Positions 1 through 9,488 are shown, counted from the first letter of the stretch. The stretch: DNA of 36,958 nt from Comamonadaceae bacterium (GCA_947450005.1 CANFTU010000004.1:1-36958), one strand, 5' to 3'. Notes: generated from the letters alone by a model not told the origin. Numbers and translations are program-made.

Positions 1-98
1 CGGACAAATCGGTCATGGTCGGGCTTCAGTTAACGGTATTCAGATGGGCGCAGCGCAGCGCAGGCAACGCAGGGCGCCGCATTGGGGCTTGGCGCTGA

Positions 99-120
99 TT
101 GACGTTAACGTAAACGTCAA
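99..120. promoter_or_regulatory. 22-bp near-perfect palindrome TTGACGTTAACGTAAACGTCAA, resembling MerR-family LiuR operators
   Basis: 20/22 positions are self-complementary; resembles the TTGACGT-TwACGT-type LiuR motif of proteobacteria; lies between a possible minus-strand start codon (cat at 14-16) and coaX. Confidence 0.5.
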
Positions 121-222
121 TCGAGCCCGCACTGTAGCGCATCCCGCCGCGAGGGCGCATGAGACGGCCCCAGCGCGCACCATGCTTGCACTGGTGATAA
201 TGCAAAAAACCACCCGCACCGC

Positions 223-999
223 ATGACTTTTCTCGCCCTAGATATCGGCAACACCCGCTTGAAATGGGCGCATTACGCCGCGGCCACGCCCGGAGCCACG
301 CTGCTGGCGCAAGGCGCGGAGTTTTTGCCCAATATCGACAAACTGGCCGACGGCGCGTGGAGCCAAATCAGCGCGCCCGCGCAGGTGCTGGGCTGCGTGG
401 TCGCCGGGGACGCGGTACGCCGCCGGGTGCGGGACCAGATGGAGATGTGGGACGCATCAGCGCAATGGATCGTCCCCACAGAAGCCGAGGCCGGCATCCG
501 CAACGGCTATGACCACCCCAGCCGCCTGGGCGCGGACCGTTGGGTCGCCATGATCGGGGCCTACCACCGCATGTGCGCAGCCGGCCCCGCGCGCCCGCTG
601 GTGGTGGTTATGGTCGGAACCGCGGTCACCGTGGACGCGCTGGACGCGCAAGGACATTTTTTGGGCGGCCTCATCCTGCCGGGCCACGGCATCATGCTGC
701 GCGCGCTCGAGTCCGGCACCGCCGGCCTGCATGTGCCGACCGGCGAGGTGCGCAGCTTTCCCACCAACACCAGCGACGCGCTGACCAGCGGCGGCACCTT
801 CGCGATTGCAGGGGCGATTGAACGCATGGTCCAGCACACGCAGGCGCGCTGCGGCGCCCAGCCGCTGTGCCTGATGACGGGTGGCGCGGCCTGGAAGATG
901 GCACCCAGCATCACCCACCCCTTTGAACTGGTCGACAACCTGATTTTTGACGGCCTGCTGCGCATCGCCCGCGACAAGTACGCGCCGGCCCCTGTCTGA
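223..999 (+). CDS. coaX: Type III pantothenate kinase
   Basis: N-terminus [16 protein letters not shown] and motifs [33 protein letters not shown]. Confidence 0.95.
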   Translation: MTFLALDIGNTRLKWAHYAAATPGATLLAQGAEFLPNIDKLADGAWSQISAPAQVLGCVVAGDAVRRRVRDQMEMWDASAQWIVPTEAEAGIRNGYDHPSRLGADRWVAMIGAYHRMCAAGPARPLVVVMVGTAVTVDALDAQGHFLGGLILPGHGIMLRALESGTAGLHVPTGEVRSFPTNTSDALTSGGTFAIAGAIERMVQHTQARCGAQPLCLMTGGAAWKMAPSITHPFELVDNLIFDGLLRIARDKYAPAPV

Positions 1000-1020
1000 T
1001 TCCCCACCCAAGCCGCCGCC

Positions 1021-3090
1021 ATGACCCTTGCCACGGAACCCGCAAGCCACGAAGTCATCGGCGCCTGCCCGCACGACTGCCCCGACACCTGCTCGATGGT
1101 CACCACGGTGCGCGACGGCGTGGCGATCAAAGTCCACGGCAACCCGGCGCACCCGCAAACCGGCGGCGCGCTGTGCGCCAAGGTGGCGCGCTACCCCGAG
1201 CGAACGTACCACCCCGACCGCGTCTTGCAGCCCATGCGCCGCGTCGGCCCCAAGGGCGCAGGCCAGTTTGAACCGGTGAGCTGGGACGTGGCGCTGGACG
1301 ACATCGCCGCACGCCTGGGCGACCTGGCGGCACGCGGCCTGCAGCAGGCCGTGCTGCCCTACAGCTATGCCGGCACCATGGGCTACGTGCAAGGCGAGGC
1401 CATGGCGATGCGCTTTTTCAACCGGCTGGGCGCTTCACAGCTGGAGCGCACGGTCTGCGCCTCTGCGGGCGGACAGGGCCTGGGCTATACCCTGGGTGGC
1501 AAGGTCGGCATGCGGGTGGAGAACTTTGTTGACGCCCGGCTGATTCTGATCTGGGGCAGCAACTCGATTGGCAGCAACCTGCATTTCTGGGCTTATGCGC
1601 AGGAGGCCAAACGGCGCGGTGCGCGGCTGGTGTGCATCGACCCGCGACGCACCGAAACCGCGGATAAGTGCCACGACCACATCGCGCTGCTGCCGGGCAC
1701 CGACGCTGCACTGGCGCTGAGCCTGATGCAGCAGCTCATCACCCACGACTGGCTGGACCACGACTACCTGCGCGAACACACGCTGGGATGGGAAGACTTG
1801 CGCGCGCGCGCCCTGGAGTGGCCGCCCGAACGCGCTGCGGCCGTGTGCGGCATAGAGGCCGCACAGATTACCGTGCTGGCGCGGGCCTATGGCGAGACTG
1901 CCCGAGCCGGGCAGCCGGTGGCGATCCGACTGAATTACGGCATGCAACGCGTGCGCGGCGCGTCCAATGCGGTGCGCGCGGTGTGCTGTCTGCCTGCGCT
2001 GGTCGGCGCGTGGCGGCACGCGGCGGGCGGGCTCTTGCTCACCAGCTCGGGCACGCACAGCAGCAACGACGCGCTGCTGGAGCGTCCCGACCTCAGCCCC
2101 AATGCGCAGGAGCGGCTGATCAATATGAACACCATCGGCGACGACTTGCTGCGCCCGGCCAGCCCGGAGTTCGGCCCGCGCATCGACGCGGTGGTGGTTT
2201 ACAACTGCAACCCGCTGGCGATCGCCCCGGACTCCAGCAAAGTGGCCCAGGGCTTTGCCCGCGAAGACCTCTTCACCGTGGTGCTGGAGCACTTTCAAAC
2301 CGATACCGCCGACTACGCCGATTACCTGTTGCCCGCCACCACGCAGCTGGAACACTGGGACATCCACAGCAGCTACGGCCATACCGATGTGCTGCTCAAT
2401 CGCCCCAGCATCGCGCCGCTGGGACAGGCCAAACCCAATACCGAGATCTTCCGCCTGCTGGCCGCGCGCATGGGCTTTACCGAGCCCTGCTTTAGCGACG
2501 ACGACCTCAGCCTGTGCCGCCAGACCTACGGCGATAGCGTGGACTTCGAAGCCCTGCTGCGCGACGGTTTTGTGCACTTGCCTTGGCCGGATGCGCCGTT
2601 TGCGAATGGCGGCTTCCCTACGCCCTCGGGCAAATGCGAATTCAGCAGCCCGCGCCTGGCCGCCGCCGGCCACGACCCGCTGCCCGACTACCTGCCCAAT
2701 TACGAGCGCCCCGCGCCCGGCAGCCGCCACCCGCTGGCCATGATTTCGCCGCCCGGGCGCAACGCGCTCAATTCCAGCTTTGTGAACCTGGTCTTTTTGC
2801 ACCCCAAGCCCGGCCCGGTGCTGGAAATCCATCCACTGGACGCCGCCGCGCGCGGCATTGCAGACGGCGCGCTGGTGCGTGCTTTCAACGACCGGGGAAG
2901 CTACCTGTGCCGCGCCGAAGTCAGCGAACGGGCCCGCCCCGGCGTGGTGGTGGGGTTGGGTGTCTGGTGGCGCAAGATGGGGCCTGGCGGGACGAATGTG
3001 AACGAGCTGACCAGCCAGGCCCTGACCGACCTGGGCCGTGCGCCCACGTTTTACGACTGCGCGGTGGAAGTCGAACGCGCGGACGCTTAA
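1021..3090 (+). CDS. Molybdopterin-dependent oxidoreductase (formate dehydrogenase/DMSO reductase superfamily)
   Basis: N-terminal CPHDCPDTC...C iron-sulfur motif, WGSNSIGSNLHFW, C-terminal molybdopterin dinucleotide-binding region. Confidence 0.9.
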   Translation: MTLATEPASHEVIGACPHDCPDTCSMVTTVRDGVAIKVHGNPAHPQTGGALCAKVARYPERTYHPDRVLQPMRRVGPKGAGQFEPVSWDVALDDIAARLGDLAARGLQQAVLPYSYAGTMGYVQGEAMAMRFFNRLGASQLERTVCASAGGQGLGYTLGGKVGMRVENFVDARLILIWGSNSIGSNLHFWAYAQEAKRRGARLVCIDPRRTETADKCHDHIALLPGTDAALALSLMQQLITHDWLDHDYLREHTLGWEDLRARALEWPPERAAAVCGIEAAQITVLARAYGETARAGQPVAIRLNYGMQRVRGASNAVRAVCCLPALVGAWRHAAGGLLLTSSGTHSSNDALLERPDLSPNAQERLINMNTIGDDLLRPASPEFGPRIDAVVVYNCNPLAIAPDSSKVAQGFAREDLFTVVLEHFQTDTADYADYLLPATTQLEHWDIHSSYGHTDVLLNRPSIAPLGQAKPNTEIFRLLAARMGFTEPCFSDDDLSLCRQTYGDSVDFEALLRDGFVHLPWPDAPFANGGFPTPSGKCEFSSPRLAAAGHDPLPDYLPNYERPAPGSRHPLAMISPPGRNALNSSFVNLVFLHPKPGPVLEIHPLDAAARGIADGALVRAFNDRGSYLCRAEVSERARPGVVVGLGVWWRKMGPGGTNVNELTSQALTDLGRAPTFYDCAVEVERADA

Positions 3091-3115
3091 GACGCGCCGC
3101 GGCGCCTGCAAGCGC

Positions 3116-3562
3116 TTAAAAGCGCTGCCCGAACTTCAGCACCCGCGTGGCAATCCAGGTCTCCGCCAGAAAACACACGAGCGCGGCAAGAAAGCAAATC
3201 ACCCCGGCCAGAAAGCCGGAAAACGCCAGGCGCAAGCCCTGGTAGTCCAGCGTTTCGCCCAGAAACAGCACGATGATGGTCAGGCCAATGCTGACCGCAC
3301 ACAGCGTCAACAAGGCGATGCTGCCGTTCGCCAGTAACCCCCGGGTGCGCAAATCCACCAACTCGCGTCTGTCCGATGCGTCCTGCTCTATGTCGCGCTC
3401 ATGCTTCAAGCGCGCCTCGATAAAACGGGCCCGGTCAATGATGCGGGCCAACCGGTTCGACACCGCGCCAATCATGCCGGCCACGGCGGTGAGCAGAAAA
3501 ACGGGGGCAATGGAAAGCTGAATGCCGTGGGCAACGGTCTCGGGGTCTAGGAAAGTGGACAT
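3116..3562 (-). CDS. DUF2721-like membrane protein
   Basis: VFLLTAVAGMIGAVSNRLARIIDRAR pattern plus two C-terminal TM segments; start taken at MSTFLDPETVAHGIQLS. Confidence 0.7.
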   Translation of the reverse strand: MSTFLDPETVAHGIQLSIAPVFLLTAVAGMIGAVSNRLARIIDRARFIEARLKHERDIEQDASDRRELVDLRTRGLLANGSIALLTLCAVSIGLTIIVLFLGETLDYQGLRLAFSGFLAGVICFLAALVCFLAETWIATRVLKFGQRF

Positions 3563-3661
3563 GCGGAAGCGGGGGTAGGGAAGCAGGGGGCAGTATGACG
3601 GCTTGAAATGCACACCGGCGGGTTCATGAAGGCCAGCGCAGGGTAAGAGTCACCATAAATA

Positions 3662-3677
3662 CTGTATATATAAACAG
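3662..3677. promoter_or_regulatory. LexA (SOS) box CTGTATATATAAACAG
   Basis: Exact CTGT-N8-ACAG with AT-rich core, about 60 bp upstream of the dnaE2 start codon. Confidence 0.88.
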
Positions 3678-3737
3678 TTAATATCACTCTGACCCAATTA
3701 ACCGCTGTCCGCGTATCGATTCGGCTGCCCCATCCGC

Positions 3738-6700
3738 ATGCAACGCCCGCCCCCACCCGATTACGCCGAACTGCATTGTCTGTCCGTCTTCAGCTTTCAG
3801 CGGGGTGCGTCGCTGCCCGATGAGCTGGTGCAGCGCGCCCATGCGCTGGGCTACCGGGCGATGGCGTTGACGGACGAGTGTTCGGTTGCGGGCATGGTGC
3901 GCGCGCATGAAGCCGCGCGGGCCGCGGACTTGAAGCTGCTGCCGGGCGCGGAGTTTGGCGTGATGCCGTCAGGCGCAGCCCAAGGCGGCGGGACGCCGGA
4001 TGTGCTGTTTCGCTTCGTCGCCTTGGCGCACGACCTGCAAGGCTGGGGCAATTTGTGTGCATTCATCACCAGCGCGCGCCGTGCCGCGCCCAAGGGGCAG
4101 TACGAACTGCGCTGGCGCACGCTCGCACAACAGCGGCATGCGCCGTCCCGCGCAGAGCCACGCATCAGGTCGGTTACCAGAACGGAAGGTTTTGACGCCT
4201 GGCCCGCGCTGGATTGCAACGAAATCATCTTGCTGCTGCCGCCAAGCTTGCCGGTGGAACATGCCTGCGCCATCGCAACAGCTGCACGCATGCGCTACGG
4301 CGCGGCGGTCTGGCTGGGGCTGGCACGCGGCCTGGGCACACAGGACGCACGCAACAGCTTGCGCCTGCAGCAGATTGCGCACTTCACCGGCGTACCGCTG
4401 GTGGCTGTGGGCAGCGTGCAAATGCATCTGCGCTCGCGCAAGCCTTTGCACGACGTGATCAGCGCCGTGCGCTTAGGGCGGCCGCTGGCGCAATGCGGGC
4501 GCGGCTTGCAATCCAACGCTGAGCGGCATTTGCGCAGCCGTGCGCGCCTGGGTGCCTTGTTCGATGCGCAATACCTGGCGAACACCCTGGTGGTGGCGCA
4601 GCGCTGCAATTTCTCGCTGAACAGCCTGCGCTACCACTACCCTTTGGAGGCCGTGTTGCCCGGCCATACCCCGGCGCAAACCCTGCGTCAGTACACCGAG
4701 GAAGGCGCGCAGCGGCGCTATCCGGGCGGCGTTCCGCAAGACGTGCGCGCGCAGGTCGAGCACGAGCTGGCGCTGATTGCCGAGCTGCATTACGAGATGT
4801 ATTTTTTGACGGTGCACGACATCGTGCGCTTCGCCCGCAGCCAGGGCATCTTGTGCCAGGGCCGTGGGTCGGCGGCGAATTCGGCGGTGTGCTACTGCCT
4901 GGGCGTGACGGAGGTGGACCCGGCACGCATGCGCGTATTGTTTGAGCGCTTTATCAGCCGCGAGCGCGCCGAACCGCCGGATATTGACGTGGACTTTGAA
5001 CATCAGCGGCGCGAAGAAGTGATTCAGTACATCTACACCAAATACGGCCGCGAGCGCGCGGCGATCACGGCGGTTGTCACCCGTTACCGCCCGCGCAGTG
5101 CGCTGCGCGATGTGGGGCGCGCACTCGGTATTCCCGAAGCCCTGATTACCGCCTTAGCCAAAGAACACCCCGGGATGTACGGCCGCACCGTGCTGGCCGA
5201 CCGCTTGCAAAGTGCCCTTGAAAGCGCAGCGAAAGTCACAGCTTCTTCGCCGGTCGTCAGCCGGGACGGCAGCGCGCTCAGCGTAGGTAAAGGAGGAGCC
5301 CGCGCAGCGGGCGGGGGACACGGAGCTGAGCGCGCTGCCGTCCCGGCACCACCAACACCGCCCCGCCGCCTGCAGCTTTGGCTCGATCTGGCCACCACTT
5401 TGCAAGGCTTCCCACGCCACCTCAGCCAGCACGTGGGCGGCTTTGTGCTTACGCAAGGGCCGCTCACGCGCGTCGTGCCAGTGGAGAACGCGGCCATGCC
5501 CGAGCGCAGCATCATCCAGTGGGACAAAGACGATCTGGACGCTGTGGGTCTTTTGAAAGTGGACGTACTGGCCCTGGGCATGCTCAGCGCCATCCACCGC
5601 TGTCTGGACTTGATCGGCCAGCGGCGCGGCACACCGCTGCGCCTGCAGGACATCCCCGCCGAAGACCCGGCGACCTACGACATGATTTGTCGCGCTGACA
5701 CCGTGGGCGTCTTCCAGATTGAGAGCCGGGCGCAAATGAGCATGCTGCCGCGCTTGAAGCCGCGCTGCTTTTACGACTTAGTGGTGCAAGTGGCTATCGT
5801 GCGCCCCGGCCCGATCCAAGGCGGCATGGTGCATCCGTATTTACAAGCGCGCGCCAACCCGCAGGCCGTTCAGTACGCCAGTCCGGCTTTGGAAGAAGTA
5901 CTCAAGCGCACGCTGGGTGTGCCGATTTTTCAAGAACAGGTGATGCAAATCGCCATGGCCGCGGCGAACTTCAGCGGCGGCGAAGCCGACAGCCTGCGCC
6001 GCTCCATGGCCGCGTGGAAGCGCAAGGGTGGCGTGCAGCACTTTTACGACCGCTTGGTCGGCGCAATGGTGGCCAATGGTTACACGCAGGAATTTGCCGA
6101 CAACCTGTTTAAGCAAATCGAAGGCTTTGGTGAGTACGGCTTCCCGGAGAGCCACGCCGCCAGTTTTGCGTTGCTGGTTTACGTGAGTTGCTGGCTCAAA
6201 CACCACGAGCCCGCCTGCTTTTTAGCCGCCATGCTCAACAGCCAGCCCCTGGGCTTCTATGCCCCGAGTCAACTGGTGCAAGACGCCCGTCGCCACGGCG
6301 TGACCGTGCTGCCGGTGGACGTGTGCCACAGCGACTGGGATTGCACCTTGGAACCTCCAAAACAATCGGGGTCAGATTCCAATTATTCCGACGCTCAGCA
6401 GCCCCAACCCGCTATCCGACTGGGCTTGTGCATGGTCAGCGGTTTGCAGGCCACGGTGGCGCAGCGCATCCACGCAGCGCGCGCGCTCAAGCACTTTGGC
6501 AGCACCGAAGAACTGGCGCAGCGTTGCGCGCTGGACAGCGGCGACCTCAAGGCCTTGGCCGCTGCCGACGCGCTGCACAGCCTGAGCGGCCACCGCCGCC
6601 AGCAAGTCTGGGATGCTGCGGCGCTGCACCCGGCACCTGCGCTCTTGCAGGGCGTACCGGTACGCGAAGACGCGCTGGCTTTCAATCCCGCACAGGAATC

Positions 6701-7118
6701 GGAAGAAGTGGTGCTGGACTACGCCGCCACGGGCCTGAGCCTGCGCAGCCACCCGGTCGCTTTTTTGCGTCCCGAACTGACCGCCCGCAAGCTGATGAGT
6801 GCGGCGCACATGCGCGACCTGCCGCACGGGCGCTTGGTGCGCACCTGCGGCCTGGTCACGATGCGCCAACAGCCGCAAACCGCCAAAGGCGTGGTGTTTG
6901 TGACGCTGGAAGACGAGACTGGCAGCACCAACGTGATTGTCTGGAAGCGCCTGAAAGATAAACAGCGCCCCGAGCTGCTGCGCGCACGCCTGCTGGCGGT
7001 GTACGGCATCTGGCAGCGCGACAGCGGCAGCGATGTGTGCCATCTGATCGCCAAACGGTTGGTCGACATGACGCCCATACTGGGAACATTGGCGGCGCAG
7101 AGCCGGGACTTCCGCTGA
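3738..7118 (+). CDS. dnaE2: Error-prone DNA polymerase DnaE2 (ImuC)
   Basis: PHP domain start YAELHCLSVFSFQRGASLPDELVQRA, CQGRGSAANSAVCYCLGVTEVDP, PPDIDVDFEHQRREEVIQYIY, FPRHLSQHVGGFVLTQGPLTRVVPVENA. Confidence 0.95.
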   Translation: MQRPPPPDYAELHCLSVFSFQRGASLPDELVQRAHALGYRAMALTDECSVAGMVRAHEAARAADLKLLPGAEFGVMPSGAAQGGGTPDVLFRFVALAHDLQGWGNLCAFITSARRAAPKGQYELRWRTLAQQRHAPSRAEPRIRSVTRTEGFDAWPALDCNEIILLLPPSLPVEHACAIATAARMRYGAAVWLGLARGLGTQDARNSLRLQQIAHFTGVPLVAVGSVQMHLRSRKPLHDVISAVRLGRPLAQCGRGLQSNAERHLRSRARLGALFDAQYLANTLVVAQRCNFSLNSLRYHYPLEAVLPGHTPAQTLRQYTEEGAQRRYPGGVPQDVRAQVEHELALIAELHYEMYFLTVHDIVRFARSQGILCQGRGSAANSAVCYCLGVTEVDPARMRVLFERFISRERAEPPDIDVDFEHQRREEVIQYIYTKYGRERAAITAVVTRYRPRSALRDVGRALGIPEALITALAKEHPGMYGRTVLADRLQSALESAAKVTASSPVVSRDGSALSVGKGGARAAGGGHGAERAAVPAPPTPPRRLQLWLDLATTLQGFPRHLSQHVGGFVLTQGPLTRVVPVENAAMPERSIIQWDKDDLDAVGLLKVDVLALGMLSAIHRCLDLIGQRRGTPLRLQDIPAEDPATYDMICRADTVGVFQIESRAQMSMLPRLKPRCFYDLVVQVAIVRPGPIQGGMVHPYLQARANPQAVQYASPALEEVLKRTLGVPIFQEQVMQIAMAAANFSGGEADSLRRSMAAWKRKGGVQHFYDRLVGAMVANGYTQEFADNLFKQIEGFGEYGFPESHAASFALLVYVSCWLKHHEPACFLAAMLNSQPLGFYAPSQLVQDARRHGVTVLPVDVCHSDWDCTLEPPKQSGSDSNYSDAQQPQPAIRLGLCMVSGLQATVAQRIHAARALKHFGSTEELAQRCALDSGDLKALAAADALHSLSGHRRQQVWDAAALHPAPALLQGVPVREDALAFNPAQESEEVVLDYAATGLSLRSHPVAFLRPELTARKLMSAAHMRDLPHGRLVRTCGLVTMRQQPQTAKGVVFVTLEDETGSTNVIVWKRLKDKQRPELLRARLLAVYGIWQRDSGSDVCHLIAKRLVDMTPILGTLAAQSRDFR
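5260..5347. repeat. Palindromic (MITE/REP-like) insertion inside dnaE2
   Basis: Perfect 23-bp inverted arms (5260-5282 and 5325-5347) around a 42-nt loop containing a second hairpin gcccgc-gca-gcgggc (5298-5312); encodes a Gly/Ala-rich stretch atypical of DnaE2. Confidence 0.75.
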
Positions 7119-7127
7119 TACGCCCGC

Positions 7128-7919
7128 TTACAAAAGCCCCTGCGACGCGCACCCGAGAATCGCCGGAAACGTCGCCACCCAGGCCCAGAAAAATCGGTTC
7201 AGACCAAAAAACCAGAACACCAAAAAGTGAAAGATCGCCGCAGTAGCGCAAAAAAACAGCGCCGGCAGCGGACCGATGAAAGCCAGCGGGAAACAACATT
7301 CCCACAGAATAAAAGCCCAAGCCGCCGCACGCGCCAGCAAAGGCCGCGCTAACGGGTGGCGCGCAGGCAACGGACCATAAATCGCGCCATTTAAAAAAAC
7401 CACCAAAGCCTCGCCGCTGCGCCACTGCGGCTGCAGCAGCTTGACCCAGCCCGACATGAAATACGAGGTCACCGTTTGCAGGCTGACATACCACAGGCCG
7501 GCGCGCCACCCCAGCTCCGGGTTGCCCGCGTGGACCATGCACTGCGCAATCAGCAAGCCGGTGAGCACGATTAGCGTCATGAAGTCACTGCCGCCGTTGA
7601 AAGCACCACGCCAGCGCAGCAAGACCAGCACGTGGCTGACGAACAAAAACAGCACCAGCGCCAAACTGCTGCCCTGCACGACCATAACCACCACGGCCAC
7701 CAGACGCAGCAGCAATTGCGCATGCAAAGCGGGACGGGCGAAAACGTGGTCCAGCGTGGCGCGCACATAGCGGTTAGGCACATCGTGACGCTGCAAGTGC
7801 CAGGGCCACAGGCCGCCGGGCGCAATGGCACGGCCCATGCGCAGGTATTCCAGCGTCTGCAACAAGAGGCTCAGCCCGAACAGGACTTCCAAGCCCCTGG
7901 CGGCTGCGCTCAAAGGCAT
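7128..7919 (-). CDS. Polytopic membrane protein, possibly HTTM-like
   Basis: Multiple hydrophobic segments, GSDFMTLIVLTGLLIAQCMVHAGNPELGWRAGLWYVSLQTVTSYFMSGWVKL; start chosen at MPLSAAARGLEV, overlapping the upstream ORF by 10 nt. Confidence 0.55.
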   Translation of the reverse strand: MPLSAAARGLEVLFGLSLLLQTLEYLRMGRAIAPGGLWPWHLQRHDVPNRYVRATLDHVFARPALHAQLLLRLVAVVVMVVQGSSLALVLFLFVSHVLVLLRWRGAFNGGSDFMTLIVLTGLLIAQCMVHAGNPELGWRAGLWYVSLQTVTSYFMSGWVKLLQPQWRSGEALVVFLNGAIYGPLPARHPLARPLLARAAAWAFILWECCFPLAFIGPLPALFFCATAAIFHFLVFWFFGLNRFFWAWVATFPAILGCASQGLL

Positions 7920-8434
7920 GGCAACACCGGCGAGGTCAGCATGGTCTGTGCGTCCACGGTCGCCTTGGGACCATCGAGCTCCATGCGCAACTCGAACTGG
8001 AAATGGCTGCATCCGGGGAACTGCGCCTGCATGGTGTGGGCGACCAGATTGCAGACCATGCCGTAAGTCACCAGACTGCCCGGGTCACCGCCTTCGGGCA
8101 GCGCGTAGATATCCGCGCCCAGGTGATGCACCAGGTTTTGCTGCGCCAAGCCCAGGTTGGTATCCGGGTTGTGGAACAAATGCCACCAGTGCCGCGTGCG
8201 CCGGGGATAGAGCAGCGTCCAGCTACCCCAGATGCGCCGTCCGTCCGTGCCCTGCGCCACCGTGCGCGCATACAGGCGCGGGGCGTAGCCGACCGCATGG
8301 AAAAACTTCCAGTTGGGGAAAAATGCCCGCAGCAAAAACAGCCACGGCCCGCTGATAACCGGCGTCTTCCAGACCAGCGTGGCCAGCATGAACACAAAGT
8401 ACGCCAGGAACAGCCACTGCGCCATGCCGTCCAT
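7910..8434 (-). CDS. Uncharacterised protein with N-terminal hydrophobic segment
   Basis: Compact gene spacing between bciA-like ORF and HTTM-like ORF; no recognised family. Confidence 0.65.
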   Translation of the reverse strand: MDGMAQWLFLAYFVFMLATLVWKTPVISGPWLFLLRAFFPNWKFFHAVGYAPRLYARTVAQGTDGRRIWGSWTLLYPRRTRHWWHLFHNPDTNLGLAQQNLVHHLGADIYALPEGGDPGSLVTYGMVCNLVAHTMQAQFPGCSHFQFELRMELDGPKATVDAQTMLTSPVLPCL

Positions 8435-8455
8435 ACCGCTGTGTCTCCGCGGCCC

Positions 8456-9472
8456 TTAAAACACCGCGTGGTCGCCGCGCTGGGCTGCGGCTTTGCCGCC
8501 CAGCACCTCGGCGTAATAGCCAAACAAGGTCTGGCTGCCGGTGGACGGTGTGGCCGCCGCATCGTACTGGCCGGTCTGCGGATTGAGCACCAGCATGGAC
8601 TCGGTGGCGTAGTAGCGGCCGATGCGGGCCAGCTCGGCCTTGGCCTTCAGCGCGGGGAATAACCGCCCCAGCGTGGACAGCACGGAGATGATCACGTCCA
8701 GCAAGGCGACCGGCACCTGCGTGAAGCGCGGAGGTTTTCCGGCCAGCGCGAACAAGTGCTCCCCTTGCGCACGCGGGGTGATGGCCGGACCCGGCCCGCC
8801 GATGGGCAGGATGCGGTTATGCCGCTCGGGGGTATGCAGGCACGCGGCGATGTAGTCGCCCAAGTCGTCGTCGCTGATGGGGGTGCAGGCGGTCAACCTG
8901 CCGTCGCCAAACAGCAAAAATGGCTTGCCTTTGCGCACCCGTTCGATCTGACCCGAGAGCGATTTGAAAAACGCGGTGGGCCGCACGATGGAATAGCGCA
9001 TGCCGGAGTCGATCAGCGCCTGCTCGAACGCCAGCTTGGCATGCTGAAAAGCCAGCAGCGGCTTTTGCACGCAGATCGCCGACAGCAGCACAAAGTGCGC
9101 GGCGCCGGCGTGCCGGGCGGCGTGCAGCGCATGCAGCTGCGCTTGGTGGTCGATGGCCCAGGCATCCTGCGGCGCGCCGGTGCGCGAGGCCAGGCAGGAC
9201 ACCACCGCGTCAAAGTGTTCTCCGCACACTGCCTCGCGCAGCAGCGACGCTGCGTCACCCACATCGGCAACCCGCAGCTGCGCCCCGGGCAGCAAACGCT
9301 GACAATCGGCCAGCGATAACGCGCCACCCACGCCCGCACGGGCGCGCACCACACAGACCACCGTGTGACCCAGGCGCTGCAGCGCGCGCACCGTGGCCTG
9401 GCCGATGGTGCCCGTGCCACCGAACACCAGCACGCGCTGCGGCGTGGTGGGTGAAGCGTCTATGCCGGGCAT
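8456..9472 (-). CDS. bciA: Divinyl (proto)chlorophyllide a 8-vinyl-reductase, BciA-like (NmrA/SDR fold)
   Basis: VLVFGGTGTIGQATVRAL, SLSGQIERVRKGKPFLLFGDGRLTACTPISDDDLGDYIAACL, NRILPIGGPGPAITPRAQGE, KAELARIGRYYATESMLVL match BciA; start placed at MPGIDASPTTPQRV. Confidence 0.88.
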   Translation of the reverse strand: MPGIDASPTTPQRVLVFGGTGTIGQATVRALQRLGHTVVCVVRARAGVGGALSLADCQRLLPGAQLRVADVGDAASLLREAVCGEHFDAVVSCLASRTGAPQDAWAIDHQAQLHALHAARHAGAAHFVLLSAICVQKPLLAFQHAKLAFEQALIDSGMRYSIVRPTAFFKSLSGQIERVRKGKPFLLFGDGRLTACTPISDDDLGDYIAACLHTPERHNRILPIGGPGPAITPRAQGEHLFALAGKPPRFTQVPVALLDVIISVLSTLGRLFPALKAKAELARIGRYYATESMLVLNPQTGQYDAAATPSTGSQTLFGYYAEVLGGKAAAQRGDHAVF

Positions 9473-9488
9473 GGGCGTCCAATGCCCC

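Noticed and set aside
44-226. 60-aa ORF before coaX
   Set aside because: Arg/Ala-rich, covers the palindrome, no family resemblance.
457-1392. 311-aa minus-strand ORF
   Set aside because: Antisense to coaX and the next gene; no domain and shadow composition.
1435-3111. 558-aa minus-strand ORF
   Set aside because: Antisense to the molybdopterin oxidoreductase; no recognisable domain and shadow-type composition.
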